NCBI RefSeq assembly: GCF_008831285.2 | Contig: NC_045144.1 | Location: 17,189,716-17,253,715 of the forward strand | Source: Nymphaea colorata | Lineage: Eukaryota > Streptophyta > Magnoliopsida > Nymphaeales > Nymphaeaceae | Direction of reading: 5' to 3' | DNA: 64,000 nt | Part shown: in pieces, positions 1 to 13,671 of the stretch | How the letters are laid out: every line of letters begins with the position of its first letter | How positions within the stretch are numbered: position 1 is the stretch's first letter | The notes under the pieces: generated by a model | The model's input: only the letters and a program-made list of their open reading frames with translations | Told to the model about the DNA's origin: nothing | Database searches by the model: none | Program-made: the position numbers and the translations under genes

Positions 1-2572
1 GGCAGGTCTTCTTCGAAGTTGCACAAGGTGAACTTTTCTGCTCAGCCAGTCAGACAATAATGATGCGTTAAAATATGGTTCTCTTCTGATCCTTAGTGCT
101 TGAGAATGGGATGAGACAACATGGGTATCTGATCGAATATTACTCGCCTAGAGCCATCCGTAATTTTTTCGTTTGCGTGTGCTTCACTATTAATTTTTTT
201 TTCTTGCCAAATGCTATTCGAGGGGAAAGTTTTCGTGATCCATTTGTCCGATGAGTGTCACGAAACTAATAAAACAATTTGTTAATACTCGAAACAGAAC
301 GAGCCATTTTTTAAGAATGCAGAGGCCTTCAACTTAAACTTCTACTCACTTAGGAAAGCCATAACCATAGACACATCATGCAGTTCCACATGCAGAGACA
401 ACACATGGTGCAAAGTAAACGAGCAATACCTTCTCATTTCCTTCACTCTCATTTCAGTAGATACTGAACGAAATCATGCCAGATATATTGAGAGTTGCTG
501 CCCTTAACAACCCTATCGGTGATCAAGAGAATGGTATTTAGATGGATTTCCAACAGAGATATTGGACAACTGGAAAATGAAAGCAGAAATTTTTGCACCG
601 GCTGCGACCTTCTTCTTCACCTCTAATTTTACATTTTGTTGCTTTTCCTTCACATGTAATTGTTGAACTGGAAAAAGTAAAAACGAAACCCCCCCCAAAA
701 AAAGAAAGAAATCACTGAAAACTTGTGCATTTACATTAGTTCGTAGAAATCACTGAAAACTTGTCTCCCTCATCCCCTCCTTCTTCCACTTTTCGGTCTT
801 TCTTTGAGAATTGAGGCCCTTTTGACTGTTAAAAACCTGTCTTCATGTCGTGCGCCTTCGTGTGCCCACCAATGTTAATTTAGGCCAGCTCGACTTCCTT
901 GTGGGATACTCATCATTTCTGCACCGGCTGAAGAGCGTCCACTTGAATTCAACCATAGCTGTCTTCGGTTGTAATGGAGCCACCTTTCTTTGTATTGTAA
1001 ACCATCATTGCTTGTGCTGGAGTTGTTCGTTATTTCTCACTAACCATTGGTTAGGCCGTTCGTCATCTTTCTCATTTTAGTGTTCCTTGCTTTTTATATT
1101 AATGGTTGAGGAGCCCATACACAGTTCAACTAACAATCATGGAATCTAATGATATCGGGAGCTATACTTCTCCTGCTTCTCCATAACTCGGGATTGGCGA
1201 TTCTGCTTCAAGAATTGGTTATTCAAGTTTTCTTCCAAGTTCTCTCAATTCTTGCTTATCTGAGAACATGCTTACCGGGGGAAAGGGTTTTGCAGTGAAT
1301 GACTGTTTCATTTTGCTTTGGATATTTCCTCCCGCTAATGAAATCAAATGGCACTCCGTGATCGCAAGCAGACAAGTTGGATGTAAAAGAAGGTATAAAG
1401 CCGCTGAAGGTGACCTTTTTTTTTTCTTCTTTGTTTGTTTGAACATCGAAGACGAAACCACACCCAGGCCGAGGGAGTGGGAAAGATGCTAAAGGGGGTG
1501 GAACTGCAAGGAAAAGAACTATTTCCTCATCGGCTTGGTTGTTTTCTTGACGACGGTCCTGGAAACAAAGGGAGAGGTAAAAGCACGATGGCAGCTTTAT
1601 TGCTCCTCCAATTTCGCCATTCTCTGGAGATGCTGCTTCTTGAGAATGCTACTTTCTTTCACGCCATCTTATCTGGCGAAGTCATGAATAATATGGCCAA
1701 AGCAAAAGAAGAAAAAGTCACGGTTCGCATCAAGTAGATTGTCCTACATTTAGTAAATGTTTTCGCTACCATCCACATTCCAGTTTTGCCAGCCTTTTCT
1801 AGAAAGATGCACAAGGTAGATGCTTCCGCGATTTCTATGTTGGATTCACATGGTCTCAGATGCTAAGATATTGCTTTCATACACCACTTGCTTTCAGTCG
1901 CACCTGCAAAATGTCACCTTCAATATATAATGTGTCCACAATTTTATGGCTTTTGGGTTCTGCCGTGAAAATCCGAACTGATGAACTGAAGCATGGAATA
2001 AAATTTTCCCTAATCAACCGCCAAGATCTGACATTCCAATCCGATTCACCTTCAATATATAATGTGTCCACAATTTCATGGCTTTTGGGTTCTGCCATGA
2101 GAATCCGAACTAATGAACTGAAGCATGGAATAAAATTTTCCCTAATCAACCGCCAAGATCTGACATTCCATTCCGAAGCCGTGAAAATTTTCCCTGTTTA
2201 CATACCCTGGTATGGTTTTGAAGGAAAGTCTCTTGTCCGGAGCAATGACAAAGTCTCTTACCTTCTCCATCAAGAGGTTCACCTGTGAAATTGTGCAACT
2301 AACTGAAGGATGTAAAGAATCTTTTGAGCGAAGCCCATTGATTCATAGTTGTCCAGGCGTTTGCTATATTCATCTGAACTGTGATCAAACGCCTTGCATA
2401 TCGAGCAGGTTCAGCTCGTGAATAGTAAATCCGAAGGGAACACAATGCCGTCAACCACGAAATTGACCATTGTTTCCCCGCTTTTCATTAAAGAAAGCAA
2501 ATACACCACGTAGTACAACCCGATTATCATCCGAGAATTAATAAGAAAATATGGAAAAGGCACAGCGCCGAC
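1..2572. other. Gene-free 3' flank of the acetyl-CoA synthetase gene
   Basis: I recognise no protein or RNA gene here. The part just below 2573 should hold the 3'UTR of the minus-strand acetyl-CoA synthetase gene. The longest open frames (about 1435-1737 and 1860-2288) give sequences without recognisable domains; the second is open only because it crosses the 132-bp tandem repeat described separately. The left 1.2 kb is AT-rich. Confidence 0.6.
1914..2177. repeat. 132-bp tandem repeat, two copies
   Basis: Copy 1 (1914-2045) and copy 2 (2046-2177) differ at only a handful of positions, read by eye. Because 132 is a multiple of three, both strands keep an open frame across the two copies, so the 142-codon plus-strand and 90-codon minus-strand ORFs here contain an internal duplicated peptide. 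The few differences suggest a fairly recent duplication. I see no homology that would make the unit a known domain. Confidence 0.9.
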
Positions 2573-5500
2573 TCAACAGTCGGCCAGTGCAATCAACTGC
2601 TTTACAATGCCTGGGTCAGCAAGTGTGCTGGTGTCGCCAAGTTCATCGAACTGCCTTGAAGCTATCTTTCTCAGAACCCTTCTCATGATCTTTCCACTAC
2701 GTGTCTTTGGTAGACCTGGGGCCCAATGTATTTTGTCCGGTGCAGCAAATGCTCCAATCTGTGATCAACATATCGTCAAAATAAGGATGCATCTTATGCA
2801 GCTAGGCTGCATGACCATACATTCATGTGTTTTTATCTTCATTCAGATGCATCACATTTTTTTGCAATCTAGGACCACAAACGTGGTAGGTTTAGTTCAG
2901 CTGAGTATATTGAAAATCACATACCCTAATAGACTACCGTAGAGTCAACAAATGGCAGAAAACCCACATAAAAACAAAAAGAAAATCAAGTAATCACTTT
3001 TCTAGGTGGCAGAGGGCTGAGACCCTACTATTTCATCCATGGTCCCTTCCATGCATGCATTTACTAGTTACGAGTTCATTGTAACAGAAACAAGTAATGA
3101 ATAAAAAAATGTAAGACCTGATTTCGAACAGTCATTATCAGACTTTTCTGAAGCTCTTCACTGTATGGAACACCATCCACTAAGGTAACAAAAGCATATA
3201 AACCCTGTCCTTTGACCTGAAAGAAAGTAAAAAGGGAAAACAAGATAAGCCTAGGCAAACCAAGGAATGGGTTATAGCAAGCTTAAACTTTGGTTTGGAA
3301 ATACTTCATGCTCCACTCCAACGACAGCAGCTTCTGCACATTGTGGGTGCGAAACAAGAGCAGATTCTACTTCTGCGGTGCCAATACGGTGTCCACTGCA
3401 TACAAGAGAAAGATAGGATGGAATTGGATACGTTTACATGAAGAACAGGAACAAGTTAACCAAATTTTCTCAATAGACGAATGAGAATGAGAAGCAAGAA
3501 CTCCACCTCACGTTAATCACATCATCTACCCTTCCAGTCAGCCAATAGTAGCCATCCTTGTCCCTACAAGAAATCATATGGTAGAAGTCATGTACAGGAT
3601 TCAAAAAATGTGCACCTGTGAATCTCACTGCCAATTACAAAAAAAAAAAGGGAAGGGGGGGGGAGGTGGTGAAGGGTGGGGGAGTTAATTTTAGAGCACA
3701 CACAACAGTGGCAGGTGCCTGAAAGAGTGACTAGGCTAGCACAATGAATTACCTACTACAACCATCGCCTGTGAAATAATAGCCAGGGAAGGGCTTAAAG
3801 TAGGTTGTTTCATATCTGTCATGGTCACCATATAAAGTTCTGAAAGCACCAGGCCATGAGCTTTTCACACACAAGTAACCACTGCATTCACCTTCAATTT
3901 CATTCCCTTTCTCATCCACTATGACAGGCTGCATCATTGTTCAAGCATCATTTTATAAAGCACATAAAAATAATAGTATACCTTTTAAAGCACTTTCGAT
4001 GAAAAAAAATCCATCTTACCTGTACACCAAAAAAGGGAAATGTTGCAGAACCTGGCTTTTGAGGCCATGCACCAGGCAAAGGCAAAATCTGCAGGGCAGC
4101 AAAATGTAGATTTATAATTAAAGACTTCTGATCTTTTAAAGTTAAAATATCTCAGTAACCTCTAACATAACCTTTCAAGACTTGCAACCAATATGATATT
4201 ATTAAAGAATATGCTACTTGTAAAATTCACTAGAAATATCCTCATTAGCATTCAAAATAAGAACAGCTCAGCAAGCTTGTTCATGTTCACCAATATGTTT
4301 GCAAATTAACAAGTTCACCCATTTTCTTCAACCTAAGATGTTTAGGAACTCCACTATTGGTTCACGAATTAGCAGGCATTGCCATGGATAAGTTGATAAA
4401 ATGAAAAACTAAATTGAAGCAGAACAGACGAAAGAGCCTTTGGCATAAATAAGGAACACTATGCATTTGGTATTAAGTAACTCACAAATCCACATTGGTA
4501 CTTGAACTTGCCAAGGGCAAAAAGCAACTGTCGCCTGTCGGTTCAGGTTGTTATTGTCAATGCAGCTGCTAAGCACTCAAAACTCCTACTATGTTGAGAG
4601 ATATTGATTCATTCCCAAGGAGAAGTATTACTAATTTTGACCAAAAAAAAAAAAAGCAAAATCTTCCGAATGTTTTTTTCTCAAGGAGTTCCAATAAAGT
4701 GTAAACTTAGCATTATAAAGATTATAAACTATGATTTATACAACATTTTGATAACAACCATGAGATGACTAGATTACCATAAAGCCACCCGTTTCTGTTT
4801 GCCACCATGTATCTGATATTGGACAGCGTGCATTTCCAACAATATTAAAAAACCATCTGAAGCATAAAACCAAGAAGTACTTAGCAAGACCAAAAAATAG
4901 AAGCACAAAAAAATATGTCCATTTAAAAATGGACAGGCAAACAAATATACCTCCATGCACTTGGATTAATCGGTTCTCCAACACTTCCAAGAACTCTCAA
5001 GGATTTTCGTGAATAGCGATTAACAAACTGCAAGTTAAGCAAACATAAGTTTGCTGTCCCAGTTAATTTGACAATGGGCTACTTTCTCCAATAGAAAAGC
5101 TAAAACAGCAGTTGGTATAAAATGTAGAAAAAGTGCTTTTGCCCTTGATGCAGGCATCATAAACAAAAAGATATTTAATAAGCATGTAAAGACATTATAG
5201 GCGACTATGCCTATGAATTTCTTTTTGGAGGTGGCAGATGGGGGGACAACCAAGAACTATGCATTTTGAAATTTGCAACTCAATTAATATATTTTGCTAA
5301 CTCGGCAACAATAAGATCTCCTCCAGAATGCAGATTCCATCCACAATCTCATCAATTTCAGTAAAGCAATAAGAGAAAAACATGAAAGTACAGAGAATTG
5401 AGTGATAAAGCTGAACCATATACGGAGACTCTAACATAATCACACAGAGGACAGGAAACAGTCTAAATTGTCACTTGCCTCATCACCTTCCCGCATAAGG

Positions 5501-8500
5501 GACCTCACAAGAGTGGGGGCGGTGTAGAATATCGTCACCTTATACTTATCAACAATTTCCCAACAGCGTCCTGCATGTGGATAATTTGGTGCCTGCAGAT
5601 TAAGTGCACTAAGTCAAAGGAATGAGTAAAGTTATAGGCCAAACATCAGAAAAGTAATACTTTGAGGCTACAAAGTAAAATTATTAGGTACATCATTCAG
5701 TAATCTATATATATAATGCAACCATGAAAATTGTTGTCGATGTTGACCTATGTACAATTTGCACATTCTATTATTTATACTGTTAAAAATAAAAGAAAGA
5801 TAAGGAATCACATAAAAAATGAACATCATTTTTCACCACTTGGATTTGTATGTACCATGTTCTTTTCATGTAATCCACCTCACACAAACATGAAAATATT
5901 TACTCGTTTAGTACTATAGATATGCATGTGTTTATCTGCTTTTGGATGCTTAGATTTTCATACAGCTGAATGACCCTTCATCTCAGTTTTATAGACTACT
6001 AAAACTTTAAGAAAACAGTTGTAAAAGTTTTTCTGGAAATCAGATAAGCAGAAGCAGTTGTCAGCCCTTGTTTTGGGAGAAGAACAGTCATGTCCTGCCC
6101 ACTTGGAACACAATCATCGCCAATCAAATTATAAGTTTCCCTCTATTTATTCATTATATATTCTCTTCCAAATAATACAGGAGGCAATAGTAATATATTT
6201 TCAAGATTAGTAGTACTGTCAGATTCTGAGGTTTCCAGTTTCCACTAATATAGTGGGAAGCAACAGGGGATCTGTATAGATAAGCTTGGAGAGACCTACG
6301 ATCAATTCTAGTGAATCATATGTCAGTTGCATGAAAAAGGTTTTCAAATTGAAAAGAAAAGCGAAAAATACATTTAGTCTTCAAGTTGTTGAAAACTTGC
6401 TTTCTATCATACCATCCAACCTTAACAATATCTTCGGACTACCGTGATCATCTGAGACTAGCTGATGCCAATGGGAGTATATTGTAATAGAAAAAGTATA
6501 TTGTAATACTTTTCTAGCTTGTAAAAGTTTAATAATAATTTTGAAAAGAGAATTCTCATACTACTCTTGAAGCGCATAATTTTCTATTTTGCGTCATTTG
6601 TTACCAAATTTTTTAACAGTTTCTTTGTACTTTCAAAAGTAGTGCAAGGGCTCTTATTATATCTACTTTTATGCTTTATGGATTTTTCTTAGTTTTACAT
6701 TTCATCACTCAGACGCCTTTCTTTTTTCTGCATGTGTTTACAAAAGCACCTAGCTTTCCGAGCACATTACAAGCAACGATGGTTCGTATGAGTAACAAAG
6801 TACCGTTGAATAACAGCTCCGCTAAAACGAACAAAGTATTCTGTATTTCTGTTACGAATAGAAGAACTTGATTGACTCTCCATGCAATACATAATAGATG
6901 TTTAACTTATGAAAATAGAAAAGTTTGTATATGTTACCCCTTCAAACAGAACTACAGTAGCCCCATTCAACAAAGGACCATATGTGACGTAGCTGTGTCC
7001 AGTGATCCAACCACAATCAGCAGTGCACCTGAAAGAGAATCAAAGTTTGATCAGATTGCATTTTCAGCATCCAGAAAATGCTAACTAGAAACACCATAAG
7101 GTACATTAAGAACTGTTGAGGGTCAATCAAGCATCTGGACCACAACAAGCTACTATCTAGAACAAAAACAGTCAATTTTCTTCTAATAATAGCTAAATAA
7201 AATAGAAGTGTGTGTTATCAAATCATAAGTTAAGAAAAGTTCTTCGGTGTTCATTTAGTGAATGCCACAGCTTGGAAAATATAGCTCATTTTCGGCACCA
7301 AAAATAGCTCACTGTGTCAAATATTTGGCTACTTATATTGGAAAGGGAAGCACCATGCTACCTAAAGATGGAGACAGGTACTATTATGTTTCATTGTGAC
7401 AAATATCGGTAATAATTTCAAACTGTTGTCAGAGACTCAGAATATCGTCAAAAACAAACTATATGAAGAAAAAAAACTTATTGTGATATTGAAAAATATC
7501 ACCAAAATTGAGTGACATATGCATGCCAGATTTTTTTTTAAAAAAAATCTAACTATTTTGAATTTTAATAAATACCTCTGAAAAAAATAGTAAAAAAAAA
7601 ACTCATAATTTCATAAATTTTGTTATTTTTTAACTATTATGAATTCCCTAGATTTTCTTAAGAAAATCAAACTTTCAGGTAATACTTGAGAAAATCCGTC
7701 ATAATAAAAAACCTGACGATTTCTTGCTTGTAAGTCTCAAGTTACGAATTTGAAGAAATTGTTGGCTCAAACATGTCAAATCCCATATCATCACCAGTGC
7801 AGTCGGCCACGTTCACATGAAAAGTTTGCAGAGAAAGTAGAAAAAAAATAATCAAATCCGGCTATGAACTATGTTATGAATGTTAAGCTAAAACGTATTA
7901 TAATGCACTTCAATTGTTTACATACCAGTATATATCTGTGGGTTTGTAGTCAAATGCATATTTGAATGTTGTTGCAGTATATATCATATAGCCTCCAGTC
8001 GTGTGAAGAACACCCTACAAAATGGACAAAAGATGATCACCTATAACTGCTTTACAAAAGAGGCTACTGGATGATGCACCATCCAGCGATCAGGCAATTC
8101 AACATGATCATGAGGGTCCAAGCCTTAGAGAGGCTGATCTTTCCAAAAAAGCAGGTGGCGAGGACCATCTAGTGAATGGTGTCTATGTCAAAACTATGGG
8201 ATCACACTGTATATGACTTGTTTCTCTTGTACTTTTATTTTTCTAACCATGGCACTAAAAAAAATTTCTATTGTACTTTTATTTTTCTAGCCATAGCACT
8301 AAAAAATTTTAGATACAGGATGAAGCAAAATTCAGTAAAAGTTCACCTTGGGCTTTCCAGTGCTTCCACTAGTATATAAAAGAAAAAGTGGATGCTCTGA
8401 GTCAACCCACTCCACTGAACATTCAGTTGCATAATCTGGAATTTTATCCTGAAAGAAAACCAATTTACTAAGTTTGAAATAAATGAAACATCAAACTCAT

Positions 8501-11500
8501 GGCTACAACTAGCCCTTCCAAGAAATTTAATTGGCACAAACAATAAAAGACAAAAAACAGATATTATATTCCAAATGCAAAAGTAATTCACAAGCCAAGA
8601 AAGAATATCGAAGGTAATTTTGTTTCCGGATTTTGGCAGACGCATGCCAGCATAACAAGTTGGAACTCACTTGGAAGTAAAGAAAATGCTAGTCATGAAA
8701 CTAATTTCCATAAAAAGGTCACTGTTTCACTATGAATACTAGGAGTCCAATGGCAAGACATGCCGAGACTCCACAAGTGGGGTTTCATGAACTATATGGC
8801 TCATGATTATGCATTTTCATGGAACTTTTCCAAAAACAGCACAGGGATCACCAATCCCACTGAATAGCAGACCTCTTTTGTTAAGTTTACCTGAGAAATT
8901 TGAAGATAATAAGACAGGTTTGTGCAATCTGTGCATGTTTAGAACAGAAGAAAGACAAGTGACCAGCTTATGATATAAACAGGGAATAAATTTACATATG
9001 CATTTGTTTTATCTATTTCATAACCCACTCATTAAGTGGCTCAATGCATTGTCTAACATCATAGATGTCCTACAAAAAAATGAAAAATGTTGCAAAGATT
9101 TTAGAGTATTGGCGAAAATCTTATGATATGTTGTAGCCAAAGCTTTTGTTCATACTTCATAGAGAAGCACCCAAGATTATGAAAAGAAAGGGCTGGCCAT
9201 CTTTTCACAAACCATCGTGGTTCTTTCAAAGAAAGGACATCATAAATTATTTTCTATATTTTCTTTAACCAAAGAAATCCTCTGCCACATGTGCATTGAG
9301 TTCATCGCAAGTGGAAAAAAGGCAAATAGGGCTTCCCTCAAATTATTTTTATATTTGAAAATCTCAAAAAATAAGAACCATGCATAATTTCCTTGGGATA
9401 GTTGAGAACTTCACCCATCTCAAACTACAAAATATCGACTGAGAAGGAAGAGCCTTCTACACTTAACTGACCTGCCACCATATATCTCTTCCCTTGTGCC
9501 ATTTTGTTGCATCTCTAGTCATTGCAGATTGATTCTCATAAGTCAAGCATATGTCTGCTCATGAAGACAGAGTCAGTTAAGTGCTCAATTTGATATACAA
9601 TCAAGGAAAAAAAATAGACAATCTGTAGATTCAACAAAGTCTAATATTTCCATAATACATATTTTAGCAATTCTCTACAGAAACATTTGGATGCTTTAAT
9701 CCAGCAGTAGCTGCTCCACCCACAGTGAGTTCATCAAGTGGCACTTGTTTGATCAGTTCCACTAAACATGCATGTTTCTAGAAAAAGGCTTCAAACCACA
9801 AGTAAAATGGACTGAAATTTTTTAAGGTTAATCATTTTCCATCTGTTCCAAAAGCTGTCATAGTATTTCCAGTTTTTCCATTTTATTGTATGATATCCAG
9901 AAAAAGACTGAAATCATAAAATAGCAAATTTTAGTAAGAAATTCAAGCTGAAAAAAATAAAATACCCACAATGAACATAGAATAAATACAAACAGAAAGA
10001 ATCAAGAAAAAGAGCAACTTCAATCAACTCCTAAAAGCAAACAAAAAAATATCAGAAGGAAATTTTGCACCTAGGCTTGACAGAAAAAATGAATGAACCA
10101 TCAGATTGGCACCATAGAGTTCTGATAATCATAATCATGTTTCAGAAGGAAATCGTTATTGCATGAAGCCGTAGTGAGTTCTGAAGTAACTTACCAACAG
10201 ATACTCCTTTGTTAGCTGATTCCTGAAGAGCATGATCAACTATATCTTTCAGATATATGGTTTTAGAGCCACGACGAACAGCGTTACAGGTTATCACAAC
10301 TTTCGGTTTGCAATCAATTATCCTTTGGGCAAGAGATTCCACAGAAAATCCAGCAAATACAACCTGAAAAAAGCCAACGATATAGAATCAGTCCCTACAG
10401 AGCAAAAGCAATGAACATTGATAAGCACATGTAGATGCTACAATTTTGGGTGAAAAAGGGCTGTAGGGCAGCTTGGAAATGTTGAAGTGTAAAAGATATC
10501 TGGACCAGCCCAATGTTGTAAAAGGCGTATCGCAACGTGCACGGTCTGGCCGACCGATACACTGTATCGTAATGTATCGTAAACGTAGCCTAACGTATCA
10601 TAATTAATTTTTTAATTCATAAAATTTTTAAAAAAATAGAAAAAAATTGAAAAAAATGTGTTATATATATATATATATATATATATAACTCATCACATCA
10701 TTCATAAGCCATAATATATTAACAACACATTCAGAAATGAAAAATAAGAAATTCATAATAACATAATAAACATCCATTACAACTTTAAAATTTAAGAAAG
10801 TGTTTTAGATTACATTACAAGTTTACAACAAATAATATATTATGATTATCATCAATCAAGGTCCATCATCCGCACGGGCCATGAGTAAACCTTCTTATCC
10901 ACGAGCAAGTTCTCCTCTAAATCGATGATTTATCATATAAATGGGTGACTTTTGTAGAAAAACTAATAAAACTTTCCTCTCTCACAACTTTTAGACATGT
11001 TTAGAAAGAGGAAGAGAGAGGTTCTTTTGTAAAAAACCACAAAAAATCATTTTATCCACGTATCGTACGATACAGGGGTGTATCGGGCGTATCATACAAT
11101 ACGGCCCTTATATCGCAGGATACAACTGATACGCCTACAATATACAGGTGTATCGTATATCGTAGGCGTATCATATAGGTTTTTCAAACCTATACGATAC
11201 GTATTGCATGATACGGGCCTATATCGTGCGATACGGATAACACTGGACCAACCATTCAGCTTTCCAAAAGTGAAGGAGATTTTGCTTTAAACAAGTAGCA
11301 AAAGAGCCAATGGATTAGGTCCAAATCTAACATGACAGACATTGGCATCACCAGATCCACATGCAGTTTTTCATGTCATAGTTGAACCAAATTAGCTCAG
11401 TTTAAGACCACAACAGATAACTAAAATTGACAAGTTAAAAAAGATCGTTTTTCAATTCTCAGAGAAAACTGGTCCGACCAGAGAATAATGGAGGTCCTAC

Positions 11501-13671
11501 ACTGGAATTACCCAATGAGCTTCAACAAAGGGGAAATGGGTACACCATAACCTGATCCATTAAGTAAGTTGGTCTGCCCAACTTGAACCATTATGGACAC
11601 ATGGACTTGGATTTTGGTCCCAAATATATCAATAGGCAGGCTAAAGTCCTGCACATGTAATGTCCAAAAAGGATCCAGTCAAAGTAGCATCTTGTGTAAG
11701 ATAAATTCATCAGGTCAGCTTGGCAGGTAATTCATCCGTGTACTATCTCAAGCTTTGTTTGGGATCAATCTGTGGAAATCCGTTCCTAGGATATGGTCAA
11801 GTATATGAAGATCGGTTATTGAAATGATAGTGGACATTGAAATAAAGATCGGGGACATACTGAATGAACAGCTCCAATGCGAGCACAGGCCAACATTGCT
11901 ATTGGCAATTCCATAAGCATAGGCAAATAAATAACTACTGCATCTCCCTTCCTGACACCAACATCCTTGAAGAAGTTTGAGAGCTGTTGACATAAAACGA
12001 AAGCACATGAGATTGAAAGAACGAGCACTGGGAAACATGTGAATTTCAAATTGAAAACTGTGATGATCTTGATAAGTAACATAGCTGGATTACAAAGTGT
12101 TTCTCAGTAATGAACAAATTGACCTACCTGGCAGACCTTCTCCAGCATTTCACTGTAAGTCATAGACCCATCTTGGCCAGGGTCGTTTCCTTCCCACAAC
12201 AATGCTACATTGCCACCTTTCCCTGACTCAATCTGACGATCCAAAGCATTGTAGCATATGTTTGTTTTACCTCCTTTGAACCACTGTCAACGAGAAGGAC
12301 AAAAGTAACATCAGCTTCATATTTGTTAGTTCGAGAAGAAGTTTTTGTATCCAAGTCTACACTTCAGGCATTAAGCATAAGCCCCGAAACTGGATACATC
12401 GTTCTATAACTTGGAACAGCTTTAGAATAAACTATGCAGTTAGAAAGTACTTTTACCGTGAGCCTGGTGTATCATATTCTAAGCAAGGGGCATATAGCAC
12501 TTACAATTGATACATTGAATTTGTGTCCTGCAGTTCCAGAATTTCCAAAAAATGGCCACTGACAAGTCATGCCATTGCTGGATAATTTTTTTTCTTAACT
12601 TCACTCTCCAATTTATGCTTTCAAATTTGTATCCATCGTTATTCTAAGCTGCTTTTCCTGATGCGTTTAAATAAAACCATCCAGCATACAAATGCTGAAG
12701 TAGAAGAGCAGGATATCTGGACAAACTAAAACCGTCTAAAATCTGTTTCCATGAATAAATTCTATCATACAGACAATGCTTAGCACGCTGCTTTCTTGGG
12801 TGCGGAAAAACAACCAAAAAGAAACGAAAAGATTTTCTGGCTTTAGTTGTGCTTCTTTACCATCAGCAAAAGAAAATATCTGTCAAAGGCTAGCTCACAT
12901 ATAGAAATTAGTGGACCTCAGTATATTTCAATTTGTAACTCTGAAATTCAAAACGACATGGAAAAACAAAGGAAGGATCGGATCACAAGTAGATGTCAGC
13001 AGCTGATCACGCAGTCCGATGCTCTTGCTCACCTCGATATTTACTTTTCCCTTGCGCCAATCCAGATTCTCCGAGAAGACTTCCTTGTCCCACTTCACCT
13101 TCCAGTAGAACTCTGACGCGATCTCCAACCAGAAGCCCGCCGGATCCTCGATCGACCTCGTGTACATTTCCATGTACTATATGAAAAAAAAAAAAACAGA
13201 GTAAATCAAGGAAGCCGCACGAACTACGCGAGACAGAAGAAGAAAGATATAAGCATCCGGAAGAAGAAAAAAATAAGAAAAAGAGAAAGAGCATGTCACC
13301 GCCACCTGCTCCGGGGAGGAGACGAGAGCGTTTTTGGTGAACTGGGGACTGGGGAAGACGAGGTCGTTCTCCTCGGAAGCGAGCGACTCCCCAAGGACGA
13401 CTGCGTTGAGCTGCGAGATTTTGCCTGCGCCGGATGGCAAGACGGACATGGACTCGACGTGCCGGAGATAGTGATCAGAGATTATGGGAGCCTTCATTCC
13501 GACTGAATATGCCATCGGAGGCCTCAAGGTCGGCCACCTGGGAAGAAAAGGAACAGAGCAGAGAATGATAGTGCAGCAAGGACTAGGAAGTGGGGGGTGT
13601 CGCCAGCGGTTGGCTGGAGACTTCTGCAGCAATAACACTCTATGTGAAGAAGAAGAAGCCCAACAGCTCAT
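2573..13671 (-). CDS. ACS: Acetyl-CoA synthetase (acetate-CoA ligase, AMP-forming), 18 exons
   Basis: Converts acetate, ATP and CoA to acetyl-CoA; the plant enzyme is usually plastidic. Exons 5'->3': 13306-13671, 13033-13176, 12128-12283, 11861-11983, 10195-10363, 9472-9554, 8347-8448, 7926-8014, 6938-7028, 5479-5592, 4951-5027, 4778-4856, 4020-4088, 3753-3928, 3507-3563, 3305-3395, 3118-3216, 2573-2758. They join in frame to 756 residues, ending LADC-stop. Visible motifs: AMP-binding loop [11 protein letters not shown] (about 372-382), [10 protein letters not shown] (exon 12), YYFTGDG and TGRVDD (exons 14-15), and PKTRSGK with the invariant adenylation Lys at about 718. All introns are GT-AG except intron 10, which is GC-AG. 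The chosen ATG at 13671 gives a roughly 53-residue leader rich in Ser, Arg and Pro and free of acidic residues, like a transit peptide. The frame stays open upstream to 13857, and ATGs at 13515 and 13497 are alternatives. There is no C-terminal SKL-type peroxisomal signal. The fold-wide match to plant ACS is unambiguous; only the start is uncertain. Confidence 0.96.
10511..11243. mobile_element. Non-autonomous Mutator-like DNA transposon in ACS intron 4
   Basis: The 733-bp block is flanked by TGGACCAGCC (10501-10510) and TGGACCAACC (11244-11253), a 10-bp target duplication with one mismatch. The ends are imperfect inverted repeats: the left end carries GCGTATCGCA shortly after TGTTGT, and the reverse complement of the right end reads TGTTAT then CCGTATCGCA. 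Both subterminal regions are packed with CGTATC/GATACG motifs; the centre is AT-rich with a (TA)n run at 10661-10686. No transposase frame is present. A 9-11 bp duplication and motif-rich ends fit a MULE derivative better than hAT (8 bp) or Tourist (3 bp). The superfamily call is inference. Confidence 0.75.

Noticed and set aside
1860-2288. 142-codon plus-strand frame
   Set aside because: Open only because it crosses the 132-bp tandem repeat; no domain recognised.
7528-7550. AGATTTTTTTTT / AAAAAAAATCT palindrome in ACS intron 8
   Set aside because: A/T-run palindromes arise easily in AT-rich introns; no target duplication or element boundary was found.
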